From NCBI GenBank assembly GCA_964491785.1, contig CAZBGS010000002.1:62001-126000 (forward strand): a stretch of DNA of 64,000 bases. The letters run 5' to 3'. The stretch's first letter is position 1; every line of letters starts with the position of its first letter. The DNA is from RZZS01 sp964491785. Lineage in GTDB: Bacteria; Pseudomonadota; Alphaproteobacteria; Micavibrionales; Micavibrionaceae. Below the pieces are notes generated by a model. The model made no database searches and had not been told where the DNA came from. It was given only the letters and a program-made list of their open reading frames with translations. This document shows positions 18,535-26,690 of the stretch, piece after piece. A program made the translations under genes and the position numbers.

Positions 18535-19611
18535 ATGAAAAAAATTGGCGTACTTACTAGTGGCGGCGACTGCGCCGGGCTTAACGCGGCTATCAGAGCC
18601 GTTGTACATGCCGCTCATCACAGGGGCTGGGAAACAATTGGCCTGATCAACGGAACGGCTGGTCTATTTGATGATCCGCCGCGCGTCAGAGTATTGAAAC
18701 CGGCAGATTTTGACGGATCCGTCATGCGCATGGGGGGGACGATTCTCGGCACGACGAATAAAGGCAATCCTTTTGAATTTCCGATGCCGGACGGCAACAA
18801 GGTTGATCGTTCCGACGAGATCGTTGCCGGTTTCAAGAAACTCGGTCTTGACGCCATCGTCGTTATCGGCGGCGACGGCAGCTTTGCGATCGTCGGCGCG
18901 CTGGCGCGTAAAGGCGGGATCAAGATGATAGGGATTCCGAAAACGATCGATAACGACCTGGGGATTACCGAAACTTCCATAGGACATGACACCGCGGTCA
19001 TGGTTGCGACCGAAGCTTTGGATCGTCTTCAGCCTACGGCGGCCAGCCATGACCGTATAATGGTTGTGGAAGTTATGGGACGCGATGCCGGGCATATCGC
19101 CTTGTCTGCGGGTATCGCGGGGGGGGCCGATGTAATCCTCATTCCTGAGATCCCCTACAATGTAGATAATATTGCCAAAAAGATTAATTCCGTTAAGGCT
19201 AGCGGAAGGAATTTTGCACTGGTCGTGGTCTCGGAGGCTGTAAAGACTGATGATGGCAAGAAGTTTGAGATGGTTTATTACGGCGGCGAGAAGCGTTACG
19301 GCGGTATCGGCCATTATATCGGATCGAAGATTGCAGACGCCACAGGTTCGGAAACAAGGGTTACGATTCTGGGTCATGTCCAGCGGGGCGGATCTCCTAC
19401 CTATTCCGACCGTTTGCTGGCTTCGGCACTTGGCACAAAAGCGGTAGACCTGATCGCTGAAGGCAAGTACGATAGAATGGTTGCATGGCAGCACCGTCAG
19501 GTTATCGACGTGCCGATCGCGGATGCCATTGCCGCTTATCAGCAAGTGCAGATGGACAGCGCGCTGGTGAGAACCGCAAGGGCGCTTGGAATATGTCTTG
19601 GAGATGAATAA
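18535..19611 (+). CDS. pfkA: 6-phosphofructokinase, group with Gly104/Lys124-type active site
   Basis: A 358-aa PfkA-family glycolytic kinase phosphorylating fructose 6-phosphate. Visible motifs are LTSGGDCAGLNAAIR at the N-terminus, IGGDGS at 111-116, IPKTIDNDL at 134-142, VEVMGRDAGHIAL and LGHVQRGGSP. The phosphoryl-donor positions are Gly in GGDGS (equivalent to E. coli Gly104, which favours ATP; PPi enzymes have Asp) and Lys in PKTIDND (equivalent to position 124, Gly in classic ATP enzymes). This combination occurs in long-group/actinobacterial-type ATP-PFKs, so ATP is the likely donor but PPi is not excluded. GGAG lies 9 nt upstream of ATG 18535. Two PH-domain membrane genes follow closely. 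Confidence 0.92.
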   Translation: MKKIGVLTSGGDCAGLNAAIRAVVHAAHHRGWETIGLINGTAGLFDDPPRVRVLKPADFDGSVMRMGGTILGTTNKGNPFEFPMPDGNKVDRSDEIVAGFKKLGLDAIVVIGGDGSFAIVGALARKGGIKMIGIPKTIDNDLGITETSIGHDTAVMVATEALDRLQPTAASHDRIMVVEVMGRDAGHIALSAGIAGGADVILIPEIPYNVDNIAKKINSVKASGRNFALVVVSEAVKTDDGKKFEMVYYGGEKRYGGIGHYIGSKIADATGSETRVTILGHVQRGGSPTYSDRLLASALGTKAVDLIAEGKYDRMVAWQHRQVIDVPIADAIAAYQQVQMDSALVRTARALGICLGDE

Positions 19612-19613
19612 AT

Positions 19614-20165
19614 ATGCTTTATATCCAGCAGTCCCTTGGCCCGGATGAGGAGTTAGTCCATATAGGTCATTTTCACTGGATGTTCACGGTTTCGGCATTC
19701 ATGAATATTGTCTGGGGATTAATCTTCTGTTTCACGATCCTGGGGGCTGCTGTTTATATCACAGCAAATTTCGAGATTCCTTTGATACCTCCGCTCGACG
19801 TGCCGCCTGATGCGGGATGGATTACCATGATCAGGGCGCTTCACCCCGGGATGAAGATACTTGCTTTCTTCTTTTTTATAATGGGACTGCTGCGGTTTGC
19901 ATCGATGATGATCATCAAAGTTACAACCGAGATAGCCATTACCAATCTGCGTCTCGTTTATAAAAGAGGTCTTGTAGCCAGGTATGTGGGTGAAATAAGC
20001 ATTGACCGTATTGAAGGAGTTAATGTGCTTCAGACGGTGTTGGGCAGAATACTGGATTATGGGCGTATCATGGTTCGCGGTATGGGCGTTGGCGAAGTCG
20101 TGTTGCCGCCGATCGCCGATCCGGTCTCTTTTAGAAAGGCTATCGACAAGGCAAGATCCATATGA
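19614..20165 (+). CDS. Membrane protein with bacterial PH domain (bPH2), first of a pair
   Basis: A 183-aa inner-membrane protein. Two hydrophobic segments (about 25-50 and 80-103) are followed by a cytoplasmic bacterial pleckstrin-homology domain: TTEIAITNLRLVYKRGLVARYVGEISIDRIEGVNV...GRILDYGRIMVRG. The TNxRL/G.....I...I pattern is the bPH2 signature. Its function is unknown in most bacteria; such domains may bind lipid or protein at the membrane. The gene begins 2 bp after the phosphofructokinase stop and overlaps the next gene by 4 bp, so these genes probably share a transcript. Confidence 0.82.
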   Translation: MLYIQQSLGPDEELVHIGHFHWMFTVSAFMNIVWGLIFCFTILGAAVYITANFEIPLIPPLDVPPDAGWITMIRALHPGMKILAFFFFIMGLLRFASMMIIKVTTEIAITNLRLVYKRGLVARYVGEISIDRIEGVNVLQTVLGRILDYGRIMVRGMGVGEVVLPPIADPVSFRKAIDKARSI

Positions 20166-20701
20166 GCGACGAAAATCCTGAAACTCAGGCGAAATCCAGG
20201 GAAAGCAGAGCTGAAGTCCAGCAAAGACTGCAGCGCGGGCACAGGGATCTTGGCAGTATACTTCTGGAAGACGAGCGCGTACTCCTCGAAGCCGAAATAC
20301 ACTGGGGGATTTTCTGGAAAGGGGTCGTTTTTCTGATCTTCTCGCTTTTCCTGCTTCTGTTTACTCCGGCATATAATCTTGGAGTAATCTTTACGGCGCT
20401 GGCCGTGGTCGTTTTGATTTTCGAGGCGCTTACCAAATATTATCTTGCGCTGGTTATGACGGACAGGCGGGTGCTGGCTAGATGGGGGATTCTCAATCTG
20501 GACTTTGTCGACATGCGCTTCAAGCAAATTGAATCGGCACAAACCTTCAGAAGCATTATGGGACGCATTCTGGGTTATGGCAGTGTGGTTTTGGCAGGTA
20601 CCGGACAGCGGGTCGTTGCCGTGCCTTATATCGCCAATGCCGGTCAATTTCGTCTGGAGTTGAACGAGATCCTCCTTAAGCGTGAACATAAAGTCGATTA
20701 G
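20162..20701 (+). CDS. Membrane protein with bacterial PH domain, second of a pair
   Basis: A 179-aa protein with a charged N-terminal tail (about 1-45), two closely spaced transmembrane segments (about 50-90) and a C-terminal bPH2-type domain (MTDRRVLARWGILNLDFVDMRFKQIESAQ...GRILGYGSVVLAGTG). It is a paralogue of the preceding gene with the same order of membrane hairpin then PH domain. The ATG overlaps the previous stop (ATGA), indicating translational coupling, and the two proteins may form a hetero-oligomer. Biological role unknown. Confidence 0.8.
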   Translation: MSDENPETQAKSRESRAEVQQRLQRGHRDLGSILLEDERVLLEAEIHWGIFWKGVVFLIFSLFLLLFTPAYNLGVIFTALAVVVLIFEALTKYYLALVMTDRRVLARWGILNLDFVDMRFKQIESAQTFRSIMGRILGYGSVVLAGTGQRVVAVPYIANAGQFRLELNEILLKREHKVD

Positions 20702-20728
20702 AACAACAAGCATAATTTAGAGAAATGG

Positions 20729-20750
20729 GAATGAAGTAACTACTTCATTC
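20729..20750 (+). terminator. Perfect inverted repeat after the PH-domain genes
   Basis: GAATGAAGTA, two bases, TACTTCATTC. In RNA it would fold as an 8-bp stem with a six-base loop. The T-rich tract after it (CTGTTTTGG) is weak and distant, so it could be a poor terminator or a dyad operator for ilvD. Confidence 0.35.
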
Positions 20751-20885
20751 TCTCGACCTGTTTTGGCGCTGCCATGGTTGAAAGGCAAGCTTTGGTCGGG
20801 CGGATAAAGTGTTGACCGGGGTCGTGGTCGTGGTTCATTGTGCAAGAAAAAAACGATAGAAATAAGCAAGAGGAGACCGATCAGA

Positions 20886-22631
20886 ATGTTTGACGAGAAG
20901 AAAGCGCATAAAAACGGTTGGGATAAAAGCAGGCTTGTCAGCCGTTATGTGACCGAGGGCGCAAAAAGCGCGCCGCATCGCTCATATTACTACGCTATGG
21001 GGCTTACAGAGGAGCAGATCCATCAGCCTCTGGTGGGGGTGGCGACTTGCTGGAACGAGGCGGCTCCATGCAATATCGCGCTGGGGAGGCAGGCGCAATC
21101 GGCCAAGAGAGGCGTAAGCGAGGGCAAAGGTACTCCAAGAGAATTCACCACCATTACCGTTACCGACGGTATCGCCATGGGTCATGAGGGGATGCGCTCC
21201 TCTCTGGTTTCGCGCGAGGTCATCGCCGATTCGGTCGAACTGACGATGAGAGGCCATTGTTATGATGCTCTGGTCGGGGTGGCGGGTTGCGACAAGTCAT
21301 TGCCGGGGATGATTATGGCCATGGTGCGTCTTAACGTGCCTTCGGTGTTCATGTATGGCGGATCGATCCTGCCGGGCAAGTTCCGCGGCAAGGATGTTAC
21401 CGTGGTCGATGTGTTCGAAGGCGTGGGCAAACATGCCACAGGCGAGTTCAGCGACAGCGATCTGAAAGAGCTTGAAACTCAGGCGTGTCCCGGCGCGGGT
21501 GCTTGCGGCGGACAGTTTACGGCCAATACCATGGCATGCGTCAGCGAGGCTATCGGGCTGGCGCTTCCCGGTTCAGCCGGTTCACCTGCACCTTATGAGA
21601 CCCGCGATGAGTTCGCCTATCTTTCGGGCAAGGCTGTTATGGATCTGATAAGGTGCGGCGGGCCGCGTCCCAGAGACATCGTGACCCGGAAGGCGCTGGA
21701 GAACGCCGCGGCGGTCGTTGCGGCGACCGGAGGTTCAACCAATGCCGCATTGCACCTGCCTGCGATCGCGCATGAGGCAGGTATCGAGTTTACCCTGTTC
21801 GATGTAGCCGAAATCTTTAAACGCACGCCCTATATCGCCGATATGAAGCCGGGCGGCAAATATGTCGCCAAGGACATGTTCGATGTCGGCGGAGTGTCGG
21901 TGGTTCTGAAAGAGTTGCTGGACGGCGGCTATCTGCATGGAGATTGCATTACCGTTACCGGCAAGACGCAGGCTGAAAATCTTGCCGGTGTGAGAAGGCG
22001 CGAGGATCAGGACGTTATTCATTCAATCAGGAAGCCTATTTATCCGACCGGAGGCGTTGTCGGATTAAAAGGCAATCTGGCGCCGGATGGTGCGATTGTG
22101 AAAATCGCCGGTCTGAAGGATCTGGTGTTCGAGGGGCCGGCGCGTTGCTTTGACAGTGAAGAGGCTTGCTTTGCCGCGGTGCAGAAGCGGGAGTACCAGG
22201 AAGGCGATGTGCTGGTGATCCGGTACGAAGGGCCGAAGGGCGGGCCAGGCATGCGCGAAATGCTTTCCACCACTGCCGCTCTTTACGGGCAGGGGACGGG
22301 AGGCAAGGTCGCGCTGATTACCGATGGCCGTTTTTCCGGAGGGACACGCGGTTTCTGTATCGGTCATGTCGGCCCGGAAGCGGCTGTCGGAGGGCCGATC
22401 GCTCTTCTTCGCGACGGGGATATCATCCGTATTGACGCCGGGAAAGGCATTCTCGATGTCAGGCTCAGCGATGCAGAGTTGGCCGAGCGCGGCAAAAACT
22501 GGAAACCCCGCATACATAATTACCAGAGCGGTGCGCTCTGGAAATATTCCGAGCTTGTAGGGCCTGCTAGTAAAGGCGCGGTGACGCATCCGGGGGCCAA
22601 AGCGGAGAGGCATGTTTACGGGGATATGTAA
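20886..22631 (+). CDS. ilvD: Dihydroxy-acid dehydratase
   Basis: IlvD dehydrates 2,3-dihydroxy acids to 2-keto acids in valine, leucine and isoleucine synthesis. From ATG 20886 the product is 581 aa; this start is preferred over an upstream ATG at 20838 because AAGAGGAG lies 10 nt before it. Fe-S ligand candidates are the Cys in ATCWNEAAPCN, GVAGCDKSLPG and ACPGAGACGG. The Mg/carbamylated-Lys region CDKS and the C-terminal GRFSGGTRGFCIGHVGPEAAVGGPIALL segment are intact. The three-Cys pattern is that of the [2Fe-2S] subgroup more than the fumarase-like [4Fe-4S] one, but this cannot be settled by eye. Confidence 0.95.
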   Translation: MFDEKKAHKNGWDKSRLVSRYVTEGAKSAPHRSYYYAMGLTEEQIHQPLVGVATCWNEAAPCNIALGRQAQSAKRGVSEGKGTPREFTTITVTDGIAMGHEGMRSSLVSREVIADSVELTMRGHCYDALVGVAGCDKSLPGMIMAMVRLNVPSVFMYGGSILPGKFRGKDVTVVDVFEGVGKHATGEFSDSDLKELETQACPGAGACGGQFTANTMACVSEAIGLALPGSAGSPAPYETRDEFAYLSGKAVMDLIRCGGPRPRDIVTRKALENAAAVVAATGGSTNAALHLPAIAHEAGIEFTLFDVAEIFKRTPYIADMKPGGKYVAKDMFDVGGVSVVLKELLDGGYLHGDCITVTGKTQAENLAGVRRREDQDVIHSIRKPIYPTGGVVGLKGNLAPDGAIVKIAGLKDLVFEGPARCFDSEEACFAAVQKREYQEGDVLVIRYEGPKGGPGMREMLSTTAALYGQGTGGKVALITDGRFSGGTRGFCIGHVGPEAAVGGPIALLRDGDIIRIDAGKGILDVRLSDAELAERGKNWKPRIHNYQSGALWKYSELVGPASKGAVTHPGAKAERHVYGDM

Positions 22632-22670
22632 CGGATATTGTGCATCCTGCGCCCATCAATAGTTTTTATA

Positions 22671-22755
22671 AGAGGGTGAGGGATTTTCGGAGTCAGGAAA
22701 TCCACCACCTTGCCCCTCACCCGGCTTCAGCTTATCCCTCTTGCTCAGGGAGAGG
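22671..22755. repeat. Palindromic GAGGGTGAGGG / CCCTCACCC / GGGAGAGG intergenic repeat
   Basis: AGAGGGTGAGGG (from 22671) is complementary to CCCCTCACCC (22713 on), and CCCTC...CAGGGAGAGG forms a second hairpin. The 20 nt at 22713-22732 recur exactly at 42270-42289. It belongs to a class of dispersed palindromes common between bacterial genes. No coding sequence is seen in 22632-22832. Confidence 0.6.
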
Positions 22756-22779
22756 AAAATACCAATGTCAGGCAAAGAG

Positions 22780-22805
22780 AAAGCCCCGCGGATTCGCGGG
22801 GCTTT
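22780..22805 (-). terminator. Intrinsic terminator of the autotransporter gene
   Basis: An 11-bp perfect stem AAAGCCCCGCG / CGCGGGGCTTT with a four-base loop lies 28 bp beyond the autotransporter stop. The minus-strand RNA continues CUCUUUG. The hairpin is nearly symmetric, so it could also slow transcription from ilvD. Confidence 0.8.
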
Positions 22806-22832
22806 CGGATTGGCTTTCCTTAAAGCGTCGGC

Positions 22833-25800
22833 TTAGAACTTGTAAGCGGCGCGCAGGTAACCTGAGTGAGCGTCGTAGTCTTCCTTGACTTCGAAGTCGT
22901 AGTTGGCCGTCAGCTCCCAGTTGTCTGTCGTGTAGTAGGTCAGGCCGGCACCGATGTTGAAGGTGCTTTGGGCCGGATCGAACCCTTCGGTCTTGAACGA
23001 AGCGCCGCCGCCGGTGAAGCGGGAGGTGGTTTCGTATTCGTCGCCGATGAGGTCGTAGCGGTAGCCGACGCGCAGTTCGGGCTCGAGGTACGAACCGTCA
23101 GCTTGCTGGAACAGCCAGGAAGCATCAAGTCCAACGCCGAGTTCGAAGATCGATACGCTGTCCTGATCGACCACCAGGCCTGCTCCGCCAGCACCCGTTT
23201 CCGTGTAGTTATCCGGATCGTAGTACATGTAGTTGGCGAGCACGCTGGGGGTCAGAACCATGCCGCTGTCCATGTTGTAGTCGCGGCCAAGTTCGGCGCG
23301 CAACGACCATGTGTCGGCATCGAAATCGCCGCGAGCGTTCAGACCGGCGACGCCGCCAAGGTTATGGCGGATCGTGTCGTTATCGCTGTGGGCGTAAGCG
23401 GCCTGACCGGTCAGCCAGGTGGAGCTGTCCAGCTTCAGTTCGCCATACAGCGTGACCTGATAGGTGTCTATCTCGGTCTTGGTGCGGTTGGCGTTCTTGG
23501 AGTCGACTTCCGTATCGGCATAGGAGAATGCCAGACCGACAGTCGCGTTGTCGGCCAGGTTTCTGGTGTCGATACCGACAGAGACGCCAAGCGAATCAAC
23601 GTCATAGCCGTCGATGCCTCCACGGCGATCCTGCTCTCCGGTCTGGCCGAAGACCTGACCCCATACGCCAAGGCCCTGGCCCACGTTACCGGCGGCCATA
23701 CCGGTGTGACCGGTACGCAGCGAGGCAAGGCGGGTTTCGGTAAGGCTCATCGTCTGATTGTTGACCACCACCGCAGCAGCGACATTACCGGCGTCGACCG
23801 TCGGGGCAATGGATTCAACTACTTCGGCGATGTCGGCAGCCGAGGCGCCGGAAACGGCGTCATATACTGCCTTCAGGTTTGCGTCGGCATCATACTGCGC
23901 ATCGGTGATGCTCATAAGAGCGTCAACCGCGGCGACGTTGTTGGCCGAACCGACAACGGCAGCCGTGTTGGTCATTTCAGCCGTAGCTACCAGGGCCGTC
24001 GTGTTGCCTCCGGCTACGGTGAAGTTAAACAATGCGGAATTGTCGGTAATTGCCGTACCGGCAGCAACGTCGGCAACGGCGATCGAACCCGAGGTCATGA
24101 TTTCGAATTCCTCACCATTGGCGATCCGTCCTCCCCCGACACGCAGGGTAAGCGTATTGGTGTTGGCAGCGTCTGAACCGTCAAGGTTTGCCCATGCTTC
24201 GCCAGTGGCCAGAGTAACAGTACCCGAGTTATCGTCACCATTAGCATCCGTTCCGACCACGATGGTCAGAACACCGCCAGCGCCGGCAAGGTTATCGGCT
24301 TCAAGGATTGCGCCCTCGCCTACGAGTATCGTGCCATTGTTGGTGAGTCCGCCAGTACTTGTAAAGTTTGCCAGGGCCTTAAGAGTACCGCCAGCGTCAA
24401 CAAGATGAGCGACCGCTCCCGTGGTAAGCGCGTGGTTAAGCGTTAACACGCCACCGTCATCAACGGTAAGCGCGACTGTGCCGTCATTGGTAAGAGCGCC
24501 TTCGGTGGAGAATACGCCGTCCACCAGCAGGGTGTTGGTGCCTGCGCCAAAATTAATGCCGCCGACAATGCGCCCTCCGGAAAGAACGAGAGCATCGTTA
24601 CCGGCACCCAGAGCGACATCACCCGTGAGCTTGCCGCTGGTTAGCGTCATCGCGTCATTGCCTGCGCCAAGCGTCAGGTTGCCTGTAACCGTAGCGCCAT
24701 CAATTTCAACGACGTTGGCTCCAGCACCGAGATTAATCGCGCCGGTGACCGTACCGCCCGTAAGCGTTAGCTCATCATTTCCTTCAAGCGTTGTAATAGC
24801 ACCGGTGATCGAGCCCGCCGTTTGGGTAATTATGTTATTACCCGAATTAAGAGTGATAGCCCCGACGATCGTTCCAGCATTGGTTACAATCTGGGCGCTG
24901 GCTGCTGTACCGCCGATGGCGGCATTAACAACGCTTCCGCTGAGGATTTCGATTTCCGAGTTGGCACCGCCCAAGGTCACATCGGTCGACCACAGTTGAC
25001 CGTTCAGGGTCAGAACCTTGCCAGCAGCAACGTCGACATCGGCCAGTTTTTTGGCGCTGGCACCAACATTGCCGTTAATTCTGGCATGATCCGATATCGT
25101 CAGAGTGCCATCGTTATCGGTTTCGGTGGTGATGTTGCCGGTGAAGATCAGGTCGGCGTTATCGAATTCAATTTCGCCATCGTCGACCAGATTCACCGTG
25201 GTGACATTGACGATATCGCTTACAAGCGTAACCGCCGCGCTGCTACCTTCGACTTCGATCAGGGCAAGTTTCTTGCTAACGCCGATGTCGCCGGTAACCG
25301 TGCCGTCTCCGAGGAAAATAAGCTTGCCGGTATTGGCAGTGGAAGTGGTGATGTCGCCAGTGATCGACTTGCCGTCCGCGAGTTCGACTTCACCGTTAGC
25401 GGCGAAATTGATATCGCCCTCCACGTCGCCTTCAAACTCGATCGTGCCGGTGCCGGTTACGGATATGGACAGGGCCTCGACGTCATTTTCGAAAGTGACC
25501 GTCTTGCCAGTGACGCCGGCATTGATCGCGGCAATCGCCTTGGATGCGCCTACTGCTCCTGTGACTGTGCCATCTCCCGAGAAAGTAAGTGTGCCGGCCT
25601 CTGCGGCTCCGCCGTTGTCGATATCTCCATCGACAGTGACGCCGTCACCGACAACAAGAAGTCCGTTCTTGCCGTTGAAGTCGACGTTTCCGGTCAGGTC
25701 GTCGTACAGATTGACTTTGCCAGCCTCGCCGTATGTAACGTCTCCGGTCAATGTTCCATCGAAGCTAATGGTACCGGTACCGGTCACGTTGACGGCGTCG

Positions 25801-26168
25801 GCGGCGACGTCGCCGTTAAAGACGACCGTTTTGCTATTGACGCCTGCGTTGATTACTTTAATGCTGTTGCCAGAATCGATACCGACATCGCCGGTAACGA
25901 TGCTGCTTCCCGAAAATGTCAGGGTACCTTTAGAACCGGCATCCGAAACTACCGCGTCAGTGCCTGTGCCAGTGATCGCAACACCGTCGGCAACAGTTGC
26001 AGTACCATCTTCGCTAAAAGAAATAGCCGGATCGGCGTTTGGATCAGCAGCAACAGCAAAGTTGCCAACACCGTCGACATCCAAAGTCTCCGCTACGGCG
26101 CTGGCGGCAAAACCGCCGACGGTCACGAGGGCCGTGCCGATCAGCAGGGTTTTTTTAACGTTAATCAT
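22833..26168 (-). CDS. Type V autotransporter surface protein with rickettsial-antigen-like passenger
   Basis: An 1111-aa secreted, surface-exposed protein. Residues 1-26 are a signal peptide (cleavage after ASAVA). The passenger (about 27-800) is Gly/Thr/Val-rich beta-helix. Its first part repeats TFSGDGTVTGAVG-like units with GKTV strands, reminiscent of rickettsial Sca/OmpB antigens. A second part (about 423-546) holds 22-24-residue units of the form LGAGND.LTL.GG.VTG.I. A helical linker precedes a C-terminal autotransporter barrel of about 280 residues (LGVWGQVFGQTGEQ to the terminal AAYKF with final Phe). AGGAG lies 9 nt before ATG 26168. The gene has its own terminator and diverges from a PKMT-like methyltransferase gene. 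Adhesion is possible but unproven. Confidence 0.9.
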   Translation of the reverse strand: MINVKKTLLIGTALVTVGGFAASAVAETLDVDGVGNFAVAADPNADPAISFSEDGTATVADGVAITGTGTDAVVSDAGSKGTLTFSGSSIVTGDVGIDSGNSIKVINAGVNSKTVVFNGDVAADAVNVTGTGTISFDGTLTGDVTYGEAGKVNLYDDLTGNVDFNGKNGLLVVGDGVTVDGDIDNGGAAEAGTLTFSGDGTVTGAVGASKAIAAINAGVTGKTVTFENDVEALSISVTGTGTIEFEGDVEGDINFAANGEVELADGKSITGDITTSTANTGKLIFLGDGTVTGDIGVSKKLALIEVEGSSAAVTLVSDIVNVTTVNLVDDGEIEFDNADLIFTGNITTETDNDGTLTISDHARINGNVGASAKKLADVDVAAGKVLTLNGQLWSTDVTLGGANSEIEILSGSVVNAAIGGTAASAQIVTNAGTIVGAITLNSGNNIITQTAGSITGAITTLEGNDELTLTGGTVTGAINLGAGANVVEIDGATVTGNLTLGAGNDAMTLTSGKLTGDVALGAGNDALVLSGGRIVGGINFGAGTNTLLVDGVFSTEGALTNDGTVALTVDDGGVLTLNHALTTGAVAHLVDAGGTLKALANFTSTGGLTNNGTILVGEGAILEADNLAGAGGVLTIVVGTDANGDDNSGTVTLATGEAWANLDGSDAANTNTLTLRVGGGRIANGEEFEIMTSGSIAVADVAAGTAITDNSALFNFTVAGGNTTALVATAEMTNTAAVVGSANNVAAVDALMSITDAQYDADANLKAVYDAVSGASAADIAEVVESIAPTVDAGNVAAAVVVNNQTMSLTETRLASLRTGHTGMAAGNVGQGLGVWGQVFGQTGEQDRRGGIDGYDVDSLGVSVGIDTRNLADNATVGLAFSYADTEVDSKNANRTKTEIDTYQVTLYGELKLDSSTWLTGQAAYAHSDNDTIRHNLGGVAGLNARGDFDADTWSLRAELGRDYNMDSGMVLTPSVLANYMYYDPDNYTETGAGGAGLVVDQDSVSIFELGVGLDASWLFQQADGSYLEPELRVGYRYDLIGDEYETTSRFTGGGASFKTEGFDPAQSTFNIGAGLTYYTTDNWELTANYDFEVKEDYDAHSGYLRAAYKF

Positions 26169-26690
26169 TTCAATATTCTCCTAGAGTTTTGATGAGAGGT
26201 GAGAAACGGAAGATCTGCGCTTTCTTGCTGCGCCGACCCCCTGAAGGTTTGTTCTTTTCTTTTGTGTTTGTTGGTTCGCATAGAGATTTTATCGGGGTTA
26301 TTTTCGTATAGAGATTTTGCCTTTATGGTTTTAATTTGGCTTAACAAGATGCTTTCCGGATACGAATCCGGCGACCCTAAATTTTTACCAGCTAGCGGAT
26401 TAGCCGCCAAGCGGCATGTGAGGCAGAAAACAAAAAATTCACAGATGTGTTGCAAAAATGCATCTGTTTTGTTTACCTTTGTTAAATTTTTGTTGAAAAT
26501 TCTGTGTATATGTATACGCAGCAGTCCGTGTATTGGATTCCAGATAAGAGTTCCATAAATTTCTCTACCTGAGGGAGAGGGGTTTTGCCGTGTTTGCGAA
26601 TAGTTCGAGGGGGCGGGCAAAAATCAGCTTGCGCGCCCTGCCCTGCGCTGCTTTAGTTGGCGGGTTGTCGCAAACTAAGGGGGATTCCAA
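26169..26690. other. 522-bp divergent intergenic region between autotransporter and methyltransferase genes
   Basis: An AT-rich stretch (about 26260-26540) with several inverted repeats, including a small GCCGCCAAGCGGC dyad near 26402. It also has a GGGAGAGG fragment of the palindromic repeat class near 26571. It must carry the promoters and 5' leaders of both divergent genes, but I cannot place -35/-10 boxes with confidence. Open frames inside it show no recognisable domain. Confidence 0.5.

Noticed and set aside
22866..26192. Long open frames on the plus strand opposite the autotransporter (for example 22866-24176, 24822-26192, 25105-26184)
   Set aside because: Low-complexity translations that mirror the repetitive, stop-poor autotransporter gene. 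No domain, signal or ribosome-binding site.
26165..26620. Open frames in the autotransporter-methyltransferase gap (26165-26620 minus, 26199-26558 plus)
   Set aside because: Both overlap the expected leaders and promoters, lack a credible start site and encode no recognisable motif.
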